Shown: positions 1 through 8,951, counted from the first letter of the stretch. The stretch is 64,000 nucleotides of DNA from Aquimarina sp. Aq107 (GCF_943733665.1 NZ_OX030782.1:4202501-4266500); one strand, 5' to 3'. A program made the numbers and translations. Notes: generated from the letters alone by a model not told the origin.

Positions 1-697
1 TAGATGTATTATAAATGTCAACATCAAATTGATTTGGACTCATAATATAATGCGCATATCCAACCCTAAAATATCTTTGATACGTTAGTGGAACGGTACT
101 TTTTGTTACCCAACCATCAGTAGTGTAAACAACCTCTGCTGTAGCCACTGCACCATAATCACGTTTAGCATTTACATTAATAACAAAAGAAGTTCCCACG
201 GATCTCGTAAAACTTTGATTTATCTCAACTTCTGTTTCCGATGATAAATAACCTCCTGTATTTACCAACATACTGTAATTCTTACCTTGATTATTATCCC
301 AATATGTTTCTCCATTCACTGTATATTTCACTACAAAATCTGTACTATAGATTTCATTGTCGGGAGTAACCTCTCCAACCCAAATCTCCTCATCATTTCC
401 AATTGATTGTTCATATGTAAGAGGAATATCCGTCCAATTACCATCATTCATTAGATGATGAATGGCAACTTCCTTTTGATACGCTAAATTTTTGACCTTT
501 ACTTTAAACTTCCTTTGATAATTTATATGTACAGGACTGCTTCTATTAGCTGTCCAAGCACTCAATAGTTTTACATTCTCAGAACTGTTTTTTGAAGATA
601 GTTCGATCGATTTTGATTCAAGGTTCATAGTATCTATATCCGAAGCACAAGAATATAGAGCTAGAATCACACTAAGTACTACATAAATTTTTCTCAT
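1..697 (-). CDS. CBM21-like carbohydrate-binding lipoprotein (C-terminus cut by window edge)
   Basis: The reading frame is open from the ATG at 697 down to base 1, giving 232 residues without a stop, so the C-terminus lies outside the window. The N-terminus MRKIYVVLSVILALYSC is a short lipoprotein signal with a LYSC lipobox, so it should be a lipid-anchored envelope protein. The body carries a stretch typical of family 21 starch/glycogen-binding modules: KVKNLAYQKEVAIHH, then a DGNW..IPLTY segment, then VKYTVNGETYWDNNQGKNY. A second, weaker copy begins further on (VNAKRDYGAVATAEVVYTTD). I infer binding of an alpha-glucan or a similar glycan. A catalytic domain could follow outside the window. 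Family identification is by motif memory only. Confidence 0.65.
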   Translation of the reverse strand, partial: MRKIYVVLSVILALYSCASDIDTMNLESKSIELSSKNSSENVKLLSAWTANRSSPVHINYQRKFKVKVKNLAYQKEVAIHHLMNDGNWTDIPLTYEQSIGNDEEIWVGEVTPDNEIYSTDFVVKYTVNGETYWDNNQGKNYSMLVNTGGYLSSETEVEINQSFTRSVGTSFVINVNAKRDYGAVATAEVVYTTDGWVTKSTVPLTYQRYFRVGYAHYIMSPNQFDVDIYNTS

Positions 698-1439
698 AAT
701 TTTGGTTTTAAGTTTTTGTTGTTAAGACGATAATTGCAAAAAAATACTTTTCGAAAAGTTTAGTTCTTAGCTTTTGCAGCTACTATGAAGTAAGCGAAGA
801 AAAATTCCCTTAACAATTTCAGAAGATATTTTTAACATTTTTTTTAACGAAAAACGTTTTCGGAAAAATCAAACTTTAACTTTTTTTTGTGCTTTGTTTT
901 TTTGGAATTATCGGGTTCGATAATTTTTGCTTTTTAAATGAGAAAATCATTGTTGACATCGAAAATATTTCGTTTTAATTTCGAAAAAATTTAGTAACCA
1001 TATCTTGTAAAAGCTGGCAAAACGCAAACAAAATCTACTTTATAGTAAGGATATAAATGATTCATAATACACACCTCTAAATCTCCTTTATTCTTAGGTG
1101 TGTTCAGCAACATAGCGAGACTTTTTTAACTTCTATTCTTAGAAGAAACTACCAGAGAAAAATGTAATAAATCAACAGTTAATCCACTTTTTATCAAAGG
1201 GGTCTTTCCCCCTTTCTTTCAAAAAGACAAAACAAAACGCCATCCATTTTAAAGCAACAAAGCCACTGTAAATCAAGACTTTCTTTAGCTCAATTTACAA
1301 TTGTAGCCGTTCTAAATTTTTTAAAACTATTTAAAATGGTATTTTTAAATTCATAAAGCTTAACAAAAATTAAGTTTTAGCTAACTAATATTTTGGTTTT
1401 AACCAAAATCACACAAATACTTATTAAACCTATCAAAAA
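698..1439. other. 742-bp gene-free region with two hairpin-forming repeats
   Basis: I see no convincing open reading frame on either strand between the divergent lipoprotein genes. Two inverted repeats stand out: ACACACCT (1069-1076) with AGGTGTGT (1096-1103), and AAAGGGG (1196-1202) with CCCCTTT (1209-1215). A third, tight repeat sits just upstream of the next gene and is listed separately. The region must hold promoters for both flanking genes, but no clean TAnnTTTG box was recognised. An unannotated small RNA is possible. Confidence 0.4.
1391..1408. promoter_or_regulatory. Inverted repeat upstream of the lipoprotein gene
   Basis: TTTTGGTT (1391-1398) and AACCAAAA (1401-1408) form a perfect 8-bp inverted repeat with a 2-bp centre, ending 31 bp before the ATG at 1440. 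The placement would suit an operator for a dimeric regulator, but in AT-rich DNA such a palindrome could be chance. Confidence 0.3.
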
Positions 1440-2174
1440 ATGAAACTACAAACCAACCCTATCAAACAGTACTTGATGATTGCGTTTGCATTCGTGCTTG
1501 TACTATCATGTAAAGACAACGTGCAAACCACTAATTCTGCCGAATTAGAAGCTTGTAAAAAGAAAATTGAAGCATATGAGAAGGAGATCAAAGAACTAAA
1601 AGCAAAAATAGCAGATGCCGACGAGGACAAAGGAAGAACGCCTAACAACATTATCCAATCAGATTTTGCTAAAAAGATTTATCATCTATATAATGACAGA
1701 GAAGATCTAATCAACGAAGTTGTAGGAAAAGATGGTGCGGGAGATCCTTTTAAGGCAACTAGATCATTATTTTATGACATCAATGATTTAGAGGAATATA
1801 TTCGATATGTAAAAATAAAATCGCGTAAAGCAAGAGAACGACCATCTGGATTTAGATTCTATTTTGCATTATATCCAGAAGATTATATTAGAAATAAAGA
1901 AGACAAACGATATGCAAATAGACAAACTTTTTTCATTGCACCTACGAAAGCAGTAAAGGATGCTGCAGGAAACATAGAACACTTGGGATACACGCTAGAC
2001 AACAATTTTACCGTAGAATTGTTAACTGAAAAAATTGGACTGGATAGTAGAATGGACAAAGATGGAAATTTGCAGAAAGCAAGCTTTTTTAACTTTAGCA
2101 CAATGTTAGAGGATGAAGAAAATAGTTTGATTGCTAATGAATTAACCGGATCACCTCCAAAGGGAAAACAATAG
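1440..2174 (+). CDS. Lipoprotein with coiled coil, unknown function
   Basis: The 244-residue product starts with a hydrophobic signal ending in a VLSC lipobox (Cys near residue 24), so it is probably lipid-anchored. Right after it comes a charged heptad-like stretch (about residues 33-62, rich in Lys, Glu and Ala) that looks like a coiled coil. The rest is soluble and charged, and I recognise no family. It lies 10 bp ahead of a multi-TM protein gene, followed by a histidine kinase and response regulator in the same direction, so it may be the envelope partner or signal input of that two-component system. This role is inferred from position only. Confidence 0.7.
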   Translation: MKLQTNPIKQYLMIAFAFVLVLSCKDNVQTTNSAELEACKKKIEAYEKEIKELKAKIADADEDKGRTPNNIIQSDFAKKIYHLYNDREDLINEVVGKDGAGDPFKATRSLFYDINDLEEYIRYVKIKSRKARERPSGFRFYFALYPEDYIRNKEDKRYANRQTFFIAPTKAVKDAAGNIEHLGYTLDNNFTVELLTEKIGLDSRMDKDGNLQKASFFNFSTMLEDEENSLIANELTGSPPKGKQ

Positions 2175-2184
2175 TAAAACAAAA

Positions 2185-2847
2185 ATGAGTTTAAGTAATG
2201 AGTTTTTAAATATCTTAATGAAAATCGGTATTGGAGTAGAAACAACAACCGCTATTTTTGCTACAATCTATTATTATAAATATAAAAACACCGTTTTATT
2301 AAAATATTTTATTTATTTACTATGGTACGTGGTATTTAATGAATTACTAGGGTATTACATAAGATCATTGGATCTTAAAAATGCAATTATTCATAATATT
2401 TACAACTTAGTAAATTTCACTTACTTGTTATTATTATACAGACATCATTTTAAAAACAAAAAAAACAAAAAAGCAGCAGTACTTTTTATTATTTTGTACA
2501 TTTTAACTTTTGTTGTTAATGGTTTTTTTGAAAATTATTTAATAGAACATCAAAGGTTTCCGTACATAATTGCTGCGATATTTTTAGTAATTACTATTTT
2601 ACTGTACTTTTTTGAAATCTTAAATTCAGAGCAGGTTCTACATGCCAAAAAGAATCTGCTCATTTGGATAAGTTTTGGACTATTGATCTACTTTGTAGGG
2701 AATCTCCCTTTTAGAATTTTAAGAAATTATTATTTAGAATTGACCGATGCTACGATACATTTTTTAGTAATATTCACTTTAACAGTTATAATGCATTTTT
2801 GTTTTATTATTGGGTTTATATGGAGCAACAGGAAACAGCAATATTAA
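2185..2847 (+). CDS. Multi-TM membrane protein, putative sensory partner of the adjacent kinase
   Basis: The 220-residue product is hydrophobic throughout, with about six or seven membrane segments separated by short Lys/Arg-rich loops (for example near residue 90). No enzyme motif is visible. Its 3' end overlaps the start of the histidine kinase gene by 28 bp (kinase ATG at 2820), pointing to translational coupling. The kinase itself has one TM helix and no large sensor domain, so this protein is a reasonable candidate to supply the membrane sensing module, as 7TM-type input domains do elsewhere. The family is not recognised and the function is inferred. Confidence 0.7.
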   Translation: MSLSNEFLNILMKIGIGVETTTAIFATIYYYKYKNTVLLKYFIYLLWYVVFNELLGYYIRSLDLKNAIIHNIYNLVNFTYLLLLYRHHFKNKKNKKAAVLFIILYILTFVVNGFFENYLIEHQRFPYIIAAIFLVITILLYFFEILNSEQVLHAKKNLLIWISFGLLIYFVGNLPFRILRNYYLELTDATIHFLVIFTLTVIMHFCFIIGFIWSNRKQQY

Positions 2848-3614
2848 TAGCCACTGCAGTACTTGTAGTATTGGTAATACTAATTCTAACACTTTTTTGG
2901 GTATTCCAAAGAAGAAAGAACAGTTTATTATTACAACAAAAGGAGGCAGAGAAAAAGTTTGAAAGAGCTATTGCTGAAACCCAAATAGAAATACGAGAAG
3001 AAACTTTGCGTAATATCAGTTGGGAACTACACGATAATATTGGTCAACTACTTACCTTAGCAAAAATACAAGTAGATGTGGCTAAAGAAGATCCCAAAAG
3101 GCTTCCCGAAGTAACGGAAACGATCACTAAGAGTCTTACAGAGTTAAGAGCTTTGTCTAAATTGATCAACCCTGATGCTATTAAAAGCTTAAGCCTTACA
3201 GAAGCAATCGCTCTTGAGGTAGAACGTTTTAATAGATTACAATTTATTGAAGCTACCTTAAGCAGTAATACCGAGGTAAGAGCGTTAGATGATAAGGCGG
3301 AGATAATTATTTTTAGAATATTACAAGAGTTTTTTAGTAATACCATCAAACACTCTAAAGCCTCTAAACTTAATGTAAACGTTCGGTATGATCAGGAAAA
3401 ACTGGTCATTGATGCAAAAGACGATGGCGTAGGATTTGACATGAAAGATCTTAAATCAAAGAAAAAAACTGGTATAGGATTATGTAATATGCAAAATAGA
3501 GGTAAATTAATAAATGCAGAAGTTAGCCTAAAATCTGCTAAAGGTAAAGGAACAGCTATTAACTTGATGTACTATTATAAAAAAATAGAAACAGAAGAGG
3601 AAGACAACTTATAA
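2820..3614 (+). CDS. Sensor histidine kinase, NarX/DesK (HisKA_3) type
   Basis: I place the start at the ATG at 2820 (264 residues); the frame extends 21 bp upstream but the product then has extra residues ahead of the TM helix. Residues about 8-30 are one membrane helix, followed by a linker with coiled-coil character. The phosphoacceptor motif WELHDNIGQLL puts the histidine at residue 71, as in the HisKA_3 family. The ATP-binding domain shows the N box (FFSNTIKHSKAS), a G1 box (DDGVGFD) and a G2 box (GIGLCNMQNRG). It should autophosphorylate and pass phosphate to the LuxR-type regulator 41 bp downstream. Confidence 0.9.
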   Translation: MEQQETAILIATAVLVVLVILILTLFWVFQRRKNSLLLQQKEAEKKFERAIAETQIEIREETLRNISWELHDNIGQLLTLAKIQVDVAKEDPKRLPEVTETITKSLTELRALSKLINPDAIKSLSLTEAIALEVERFNRLQFIEATLSSNTEVRALDDKAEIIIFRILQEFFSNTIKHSKASKLNVNVRYDQEKLVIDAKDDGVGFDMKDLKSKKKTGIGLCNMQNRGKLINAEVSLKSAKGKGTAINLMYYYKKIETEEEDNL

Positions 3615-3655
3615 TAAAGCCTAAACAACAGGTTTTTCACACAAAACATATACCC

Positions 3656-4294
3656 ATGAAATACTCAGTAGTTATTGTAGAAGATCATATCTTATTATCC
3701 CAGGCATTAGCAGGGTTAGTAAATGGATTTTCTAAATTCAAAATATTGTACCTGTGTAAAAACGGACGCGAACTACTCACGAGACTAAAAGATCCAAAAA
3801 ATATCCCAGATATTGTGCTTATGGATATCAACATGCCTATCATGAATGGAATCGAAACCACAATTGCGTTAAAAGAGGAATATCCAGATGTTAATGTACT
3901 CGCTCTTTCTGTAGAAGAGGATGAAAAAACAATTCTTAAAATGCTTAGAGCTGGTGCCAAAGGATATTTACTAAAAGACACTGAAAAAAGTATTTTAGAA
4001 AATGCATTAGTCGAAGTACAAGAAACAGGCTTCTATCACACCAAAGATGTCACTAATTTATTACTAGGTTCTCTAAATCCTAAAAAAGAAAACAAAGTTG
4101 TACTAAAAGAGCGTGAAATGGAATTTATTAAACACGCCTGCACGGAAAAGACTTATAAAGAAATAGCTAGTGATATGTGTCTAAGTCCCAAAACCATAGA
4201 AGGCTATCGGGATTCTATTTTTGAAAAACTACATTTAAAAAACAGAACTGGTTTGGTAATTTATGCAATAAAGAATAAAATTTTTATTCCGTAA
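3656..4294 (+). CDS. Response regulator, NarL/LuxR family
   Basis: The 212-residue protein has an N-terminal receiver domain with the acidic pocket (VEDH near residue 9), the phosphoacceptor aspartate at residue 57 in VLMDINMP, and the conserved lysine in GAKGYLLKD (residue 107). The C-terminal 65 residues form a LuxR/GerE helix-turn-helix (LKEREMEFIKHACTEKTYKE onward, then LSPKTIEGYRD and LHLKNRT). It is the partner of the HisKA_3 kinase immediately upstream. Target genes cannot be read from the window. Confidence 0.92.
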   Translation: MKYSVVIVEDHILLSQALAGLVNGFSKFKILYLCKNGRELLTRLKDPKNIPDIVLMDINMPIMNGIETTIALKEEYPDVNVLALSVEEDEKTILKMLRAGAKGYLLKDTEKSILENALVEVQETGFYHTKDVTNLLLGSLNPKKENKVVLKEREMEFIKHACTEKTYKEIASDMCLSPKTIEGYRDSIFEKLHLKNRTGLVIYAIKNKIFIP

Positions 4295-4471
4295 TTTCTG
4301 TAATCTATCATTATAACGATTGTAAAAAATCTTCTTGATTAAGGTAATAAATCGATTTTGGCGCGTTTATTGATCAGTTGCATAAAATAGTTTTATGTAA
4401 CACATATAAAACTATCATCTTTTTAAGAAAACTAACCATCGATTACCTACAGAAATACGCCGTATTTTGTT

Positions 4472-4479
4472 TATTTTTG
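4472..4479 (+). promoter_or_regulatory. Putative -7 promoter element (TATTTTTG) of rpoN
   Basis: TATTTTTG matches the Bacteroidota -7 consensus TAnnTTTG and lies 25 bp ahead of the rpoN ATG. No clear TTG element is found at the usual upstream distance, so this is only half of the expected signal. Confidence 0.35.
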
Positions 4480-4504
4480 TGAGTATAAGAACATTGACAT
4501 TTTT

Positions 4505-5965
4505 ATGCTAAAGCAACAACTAAATTTTAAACTTTCTCAAAAACTTTCTCCTCAACAAATACAGTTGATGAAGCTAATTCAGCTTCCAACTCAAGCTTTT
4601 GAACAGCGTTTAAAGCAAGAAATGGAAGAGAATCCTGCGCTAGATAGCGGTAAGGAAAAAGCTGATGAATACGAGGATGCCTTTAGCAACGAAAATACGG
4701 GTGAAGACGATTATGGTAACGAAAAAATAGAAACCGACATCAATGTAGATGAATATCTTAGTGATGATGAAATCCCTAGTTATAGATTAAGCTCCAACAA
4801 CTATAGTGCTGATGACGAAGAAAAAAATGTTCCATATGCATCAGGAACATCATTTCATCAACATTTGGTGAATCAATTAAATACCTATCGATTTGACACA
4901 GAAGAGCGAGAAATTGCAGAGTTTTTAGTAGGAAGTATTGACGAAAGTGGTTATATCAGAAGATCTGTAGCTGATATTTTAGATGATCTTGCTTTTACTC
5001 AAAACGTATATACTACCGAAGAAAAAATTGAAAGTATTTTCAAAACGGTACATCAATTAGATCCGGCGGGTGTTGGCGCAAGAAATCTTCAAGAATGTTT
5101 GTTGATCCAACTTAATAGAAAAGAAACTACCATACCGATCAAATTGGCAACAATGATCTTAGAAAAATCTTTTGATCACTTTAGTAAAAAGCATTATGAA
5201 AAGCTTTTAACCAAATTTGACATCACCGAAGATTTATTAAAAGAAGCAATTGAAGAAATCGAACACCTTAATCCTAAACCAGGTGGAGCTTACGCAGGAA
5301 ACAATAAGCTCATTGAACATGTAGTTCCAGATTTTACTATTAGAATTGCAGAAGGTGAACTAGAACTTACACTAAATGGTCGTAATGCTCCGGAATTACA
5401 CGTATCTAGGGAATATAACAATATGCTTCAAGGCTATAAAGCCAGTAAACAAAAATCAAAATCTCAGAAAGATGCGGTTATGTTTATAAAGCAAAAATTA
5501 GATGCTGCCAAATGGTTCATTGAAGCGGTTAAACAGAGACAGCAAACACTTTTTTTAACAATGAGTGCAATAATGCACTACCAACAAAGTTATTTCTTAA
5601 GTGGAGACGAGCGTAATCTTAAACCTATGATCCTAAAAGACATTGCGGATGAGATTGATATGGATGTAAGTACAGTTTCGAGAGTAGCTAATAGTAAATA
5701 TGTAGACACACCATACGGAACTAAATTAATTAAAGAATTTTTCTCTGAATCTATGACCAATGATCAAGGAGAAGAAGTTTCTACTAGAGAAATTAAAAAA
5801 ATACTGGAAATTACAATAGGAGAAGAAGACAAGAAAAAACCGCTAACTGATGAGAAGCTAGCAAAAATCCTAAAAGAAAAAGGATATCCTATTGCCAGAA
5901 GAACTGTAGCTAAGTACAGAGAACAATTGGATATTCCTGTTGCCAGGCTACGAAAAAAGATTTAA
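4505..5965 (+). CDS. rpoN: RNA polymerase sigma-54 factor
   Basis: The 486-residue product has the three parts of sigma-54. The Gln/Leu-rich activator-interaction region is at residues 1-50 (QKLSPQQIQLMKLIQLPTQA). An acidic linker covers about 50-105. The core-binding region follows, with a helix-turn-helix near LKDIADEIDMDVSTVSRVA. The C-terminal RpoN box ARRTVAKYRE is at 464-473. It directs RNA polymerase to -24/-12 promoters and needs an AAA+ activator; none is encoded in this window. Its stop codon overlaps the start of the next gene (TAATG), so the two are probably cotranscribed. Confidence 0.97.
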   Translation: MLKQQLNFKLSQKLSPQQIQLMKLIQLPTQAFEQRLKQEMEENPALDSGKEKADEYEDAFSNENTGEDDYGNEKIETDINVDEYLSDDEIPSYRLSSNNYSADDEEKNVPYASGTSFHQHLVNQLNTYRFDTEEREIAEFLVGSIDESGYIRRSVADILDDLAFTQNVYTTEEKIESIFKTVHQLDPAGVGARNLQECLLIQLNRKETTIPIKLATMILEKSFDHFSKKHYEKLLTKFDITEDLLKEAIEEIEHLNPKPGGAYAGNNKLIEHVVPDFTIRIAEGELELTLNGRNAPELHVSREYNNMLQGYKASKQKSKSQKDAVMFIKQKLDAAKWFIEAVKQRQQTLFLTMSAIMHYQQSYFLSGDERNLKPMILKDIADEIDMDVSTVSRVANSKYVDTPYGTKLIKEFFSESMTNDQGEEVSTREIKKILEITIGEEDKKKPLTDEKLAKILKEKGYPIARRTVAKYREQLDIPVARLRKKI

Positions 5966-6570
5966 TGAACTTTTTACTAAAAAGTATTTCTTATATTTTT
6001 CACCCTCTATTGATGCCTATAGCAGGCTCAATAATTTATTTTATTACTGCTCCAAGGTTTATTCCAGAAAATATTATTCAAGCTAAAATTTTCGGACTAG
6101 TCGTGGTCACAATACTTATCCCAATTGTGCTTTATTTCTTTCTTCGTACAATTGGTGTTGTAACCTCTATCCATCTAGAAGATGTAAAGCAACGCAAGAT
6201 TCCTTTACTATTACAATCATTCATACTTCTTTTAGTAATTAAAATGATTATTGATGCTTATAATTATCCTGAATTATACTTTTTCTTTCTCGGTGCATTA
6301 TTATCATCTTTAACAGCAATTTTTATTGTGTTTTTTGACATAAAGGCTAGTTTACATATGATTGGTTCTGGTGCAGTAACCATGTTTACTATTGCGCTAA
6401 GCATTCATTTTGAAACAAACCTTATACTTCTTATTGCAGCAATGATTTTTGCCAATGGTTTAGTAGCTACATCAAGATTACATTATAGAGCACATACGAA
6501 CCTTGAACTCACATTAGGTTTTCTGATTGGTGTAATTCCCCAATTGACTTTAATTAATTTTTGGTTATAA
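5965..6570 (+). CDS. Polytopic membrane protein, PAP2-phosphatase-like
   Basis: The 201-residue protein has about six hydrophobic segments. Two short motifs recall the type 2 phosphatidic acid phosphatase family: ASLHMIG in place of the PSGH element, and SRLHYRAHTNLELTLGF resembling the SR-x5-H element. The canonical first KxxxxxxRP motif is not clear (KQRKIP is the nearest), so activity is uncertain. It overlaps the rpoN stop codon by one base. Its TAA (6568-6570) abuts the stop of the convergent barrel gene (6565-6567), so no room is left for a separate terminator between them. Confidence 0.65.
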   Translation: MNFLLKSISYIFHPLLMPIAGSIIYFITAPRFIPENIIQAKIFGLVVVTILIPIVLYFFLRTIGVVTSIHLEDVKQRKIPLLLQSFILLLVIKMIIDAYNYPELYFFFLGALLSSLTAIFIVFFDIKASLHMIGSGAVTMFTIALSIHFETNLILLIAAMIFANGLVATSRLHYRAHTNLELTLGFLIGVIPQLTLINFWL

Positions 6571-7314
6571 AATATAGAACATCAGACCTATCTTAGCAGT
6601 AATTAACCCAACTTCTTCGTTACCAATCCTCGCATCGTCATTAAATAGAGGGTTTAGACTATAATAAAAATGAAAATTAAATGTATTCCAACCAAAAGTA
6701 AAGGTTGCACCTACCCTCCAACGATTTAATTCATCTATTTTGGTTTGTCTAACTCGATTTCCCGGTTGTTCAAATTTGGCATCAAAATAATAAAGGTAAC
6801 CAATCCTTAGCCCAGTATAAATTCTCCAAAACTTATGAGTTTCCGGCACAGATGTTCTCCACCTAAACTCTAATGGTGATTCTACGATATGAGTAACGAA
6901 TTTATTTTTATCAAAATCAACATCATCTAGACTACTAAAAATACTTTGTCCAGAATCTAAGTCTTCACCTATAAAAAGATTTTGACCATATGTATTTACA
7001 GAATATCCTAACCCTAACCCTATAGCTACATTTCTTTTCTTATTTATTGGCATATCCCTAGTATACCCTAAATGCAAGCCTCCAGAAAATCCTGATTGAC
7101 TTATATCAGAAGGAGTATTCCAAAGCAAATTAAAAGTAAAACCTGCATAAAATTGATCTTCTCTATACAAAGAATCTAACACTTCTTCTTTTTGTAAACC
7201 AACCGTATTGACCTTTTGCGCATATCCAGAATTAGCAACAACAAAAGCACACACAACTACCAATAATTGCTCTACTTTATTAACATATTTATACCTCAAA
7301 CTCATATAGTTCAC
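6565..7314 (-). CDS. PorT-family outer-membrane beta-barrel protein
   Basis: The 249-residue product has a signal peptide ending around GYAQ (residue 33). The rest is a chain of alternating amphipathic strands rich in Gly and aromatics (YAGFTFNLLWNTPSDISQSG, FRWRTSVPETHKFWRIYTG, FHFYYSLNPLF) ending in FYIL, as expected of a small outer-membrane barrel. The segments resemble PorT, a membrane protein linked to type IX secretion and gliding in Bacteroidota. I recall this family often next to exbD genes, as here. Whether this copy is the true T9SS PorT or a paralogue cannot be decided by eye. A terminator at 7363-7394 separates it from the exbD genes. Confidence 0.6.
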   Translation of the reverse strand: MNYMSLRYKYVNKVEQLLVVVCAFVVANSGYAQKVNTVGLQKEEVLDSLYREDQFYAGFTFNLLWNTPSDISQSGFSGGLHLGYTRDMPINKKRNVAIGLGLGYSVNTYGQNLFIGEDLDSGQSIFSSLDDVDFDKNKFVTHIVESPLEFRWRTSVPETHKFWRIYTGLRIGYLYYFDAKFEQPGNRVRQTKIDELNRWRVGATFTFGWNTFNFHFYYSLNPLFNDDARIGNEEVGLITAKIGLMFYIL

Positions 7315-7362
7315 TAAAATAAATCTATTTCTTTAGAAATAATGACACTTTTTAAAAAAGAA

Positions 7363-7394
7363 TAAGAATTCCACGAGTACTCATGGAATTCTTA
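7363..7394 (-). terminator. Intrinsic terminator after the second exbD pair
   Basis: TAAGAATTCCA (7363-7373) pairs with TGGAATTCTTA (7384-7394), and the loop itself contains the palindrome GAGTACTC. Read on the minus strand, the stem is followed by CTTTTTTAAAAA, so it fits a rho-independent terminator for the exbD genes. Confidence 0.75.
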
Positions 7395-7413
7395 TAAAAT
7401 ATTTCTTACTACA

Positions 7414-7899
7414 TCATTCTAAATTTTTAATCGCATCACCAGTTTGTGTGGTATAATTTATCTTAAGCATTTGAACGGATCTTAACTCATTTTTGATATC
7501 ACCTACAAGTCCCATTTTAGTACTCTTATCAACTTTTAAAGCGGTCGTTAAATATGGTCTCAATTCTTTTGGTTTTGACTTCATCTCCTCCAAAACAAAA
7601 GGCTGGATTTCTCGAATATCAGCAAATTTATCATTAAGCTGAACTCTAGCTTCGGTACCGATATTTTTATATCTAGAGCTAGGTTTTCCTGCATAAATAT
7701 GTATTACCATATTCTTTTTATCCAACTTCTCTACCTGATCCGCATGTGGCAATTCATTTTTAACAATCAACGTATCCTTACGCATAACAGTCGCAACCAT
7801 AAAGAAAAACAGTAACATAAAAACAATATCTGGTAAAGATGCTGTAGAAATTACTGGTAAGCTTGCTTTTTGTTTATTTTTAAATATAGACATAATCAA
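7414..7899 (-). CDS. exbD: ExbD/TolR-family biopolymer transport protein (copy 2, smaller)
   Basis: The 161-residue protein has one TM helix near residues 20-38 carrying the proton-channel aspartate (STASLPDIVFMLLFFF), then a periplasmic domain. It would assemble with ExbB and energise TonB-type or related envelope machines with proton-motive force. It is a close paralogue of the protein at 8952-9434: the same ASLPDIVFMLLFFFMVATVM helix and matching LVGDIKNELR..Q.LKINYTTQ-type C-termini. With the gene at 7914-8531 it forms a duplicated exbD pair. Confidence 0.9.
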   Translation of the reverse strand: MIMSIFKNKQKASLPVISTASLPDIVFMLLFFFMVATVMRKDTLIVKNELPHADQVEKLDKKNMVIHIYAGKPSSRYKNIGTEARVQLNDKFADIREIQPFVLEEMKSKPKELRPYLTTALKVDKSTKMGLVGDIKNELRSVQMLKINYTTQTGDAIKNLE

Positions 7900-7913
7900 T
7901 GGTTTTTAAATTA

Positions 7914-8531
7914 TTATAATGAAGCGGTAACTGGTTCAGCTTCTGAAAGCTTTTCTGGATACATTAACCTAATTTGTTTTATTTGATCCTTAAGAAGTGT
8001 TTTATCACCGGAATAATTAGCATCCTTAAGATATGCTTTCATTAACTTAAAAGACATCCCATAGACCCTAAGAGCCTCCCTATTCCTTAATTCCTCATAT
8101 GCACTTATAAGTTCATTCTGAACTGCTATATAAGTCTCATAGTTCGTCTCTCTACTATTTACAAGAGATATAACTGCTTTATCAGGATTGTCTGAAGACT
8201 TAGGATCTCTTGCTCCTCTGCAATAGCTACAATATTCTGCTTCTACCCCACCACCGTTATCTAAAAATGCAATTGCTGTCGTTTTCAGATCTTTTAAAGC
8301 CAAAGGTTTCTTCTCTACAAATAATTCATTTAATTGATTTAGCTCTACTCGAAACAAATTTTTTTCTTTAATAAGCATATTACTCTGTATATCCTCTGGT
8401 GGCGGAGGCAACCTTCTACTAATACCATAATCAGTCTCAATAGTAGTACTTACTAAAAAAAAGATCAATAATAAAAAGGCGATATCCGCCATGGACCCTG
8501 CGTTTACTTCTGGTGCTAATCTTCTAGCCAT
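7914..8531 (-). CDS. exbD: ExbD/TolR-family biopolymer transport protein (copy 2, larger)
   Basis: The 205-residue protein has an N-terminal TM helix with the conserved aspartate (GSMADIAFLLLIFFLVSTTI) and a periplasmic domain longer than in Proteobacterial ExbD. That domain contains a CSYC motif (CSYCRGARDPKSSDNPDKAV) shared with the paralogue at 9456-10064. It lies 14 bp upstream of the smaller exbD. No exbB accompanies this pair, and a strong terminator lies between it and the upstream exbB operon, so it must have its own promoter within 8532-8890. Confidence 0.9.
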   Translation of the reverse strand: MARRLAPEVNAGSMADIAFLLLIFFLVSTTIETDYGISRRLPPPPEDIQSNMLIKEKNLFRVELNQLNELFVEKKPLALKDLKTTAIAFLDNGGGVEAEYCSYCRGARDPKSSDNPDKAVISLVNSRETNYETYIAVQNELISAYEELRNREALRVYGMSFKLMKAYLKDANYSGDKTLLKDQIKQIRLMYPEKLSEAEPVTASL

Positions 8532-8951
8532 AATAATTTATATTTAGTTAATAATTACTTACTAAATCACAGGTGATATTATTAAAGACAAGTATTTGGA
8601 AATCCAATAATGCTACTCTACAAAATCACATAAGAGCAATTCATGTAAAACATCAATTAGATTGTAACCGTATATTTCTATCAATTCAATATCACAATTT
8701 GGAAGGTTAGATATTGATCATATGAGCAGATCACAGTTACATTATAAGCAACAATTGTTATGCCACTATAGCGTATTAGCAGAGAAGAATATCAAAATAA
8801 TTATAAACTCCTAAATATAAATAGCAAGTAAAACCATAGAAGATCGTATTGGTTTTGAAGAATATAATGGCTAATTTATGAGGTATTAAACAAAAAAAAC
8901 CTGCTACTAGAGCAGGTTTTTTTTTAATATATTAAAGTAAATCTTTAACCG
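8532..8951. other. 420-bp intergenic region between the two exbD pairs
   Basis: No open reading frame of note is present on either strand. The left part must hold the promoter of the downstream exbD pair, but I found no CAAAnnTA box (the minus-strand form of TAnnTTTG). The right end carries the terminator of the upstream operon. The region is long compared with other gaps in this module, as expected if the duplication carried extra flanking DNA. Confidence 0.45.
8892..8926 (-). terminator. Intrinsic terminator of the exbB-exbD operon
   Basis: AAACCTGCT (8897-8905) pairs with AGCAGGTTT (8911-8919) across a 5-base loop, with long A and T runs on either side, so it can act in both directions. 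On the minus strand it closes the exbB, membrane protein, exbD, exbD operon. Confidence 0.88.

Noticed and set aside
8833..8858. Inverted repeat AAAACCA/TGGTTTT in the exbD intergenic region
   Set aside because: Short arms, a 13-base loop and no T run; probably chance in AT-rich DNA.
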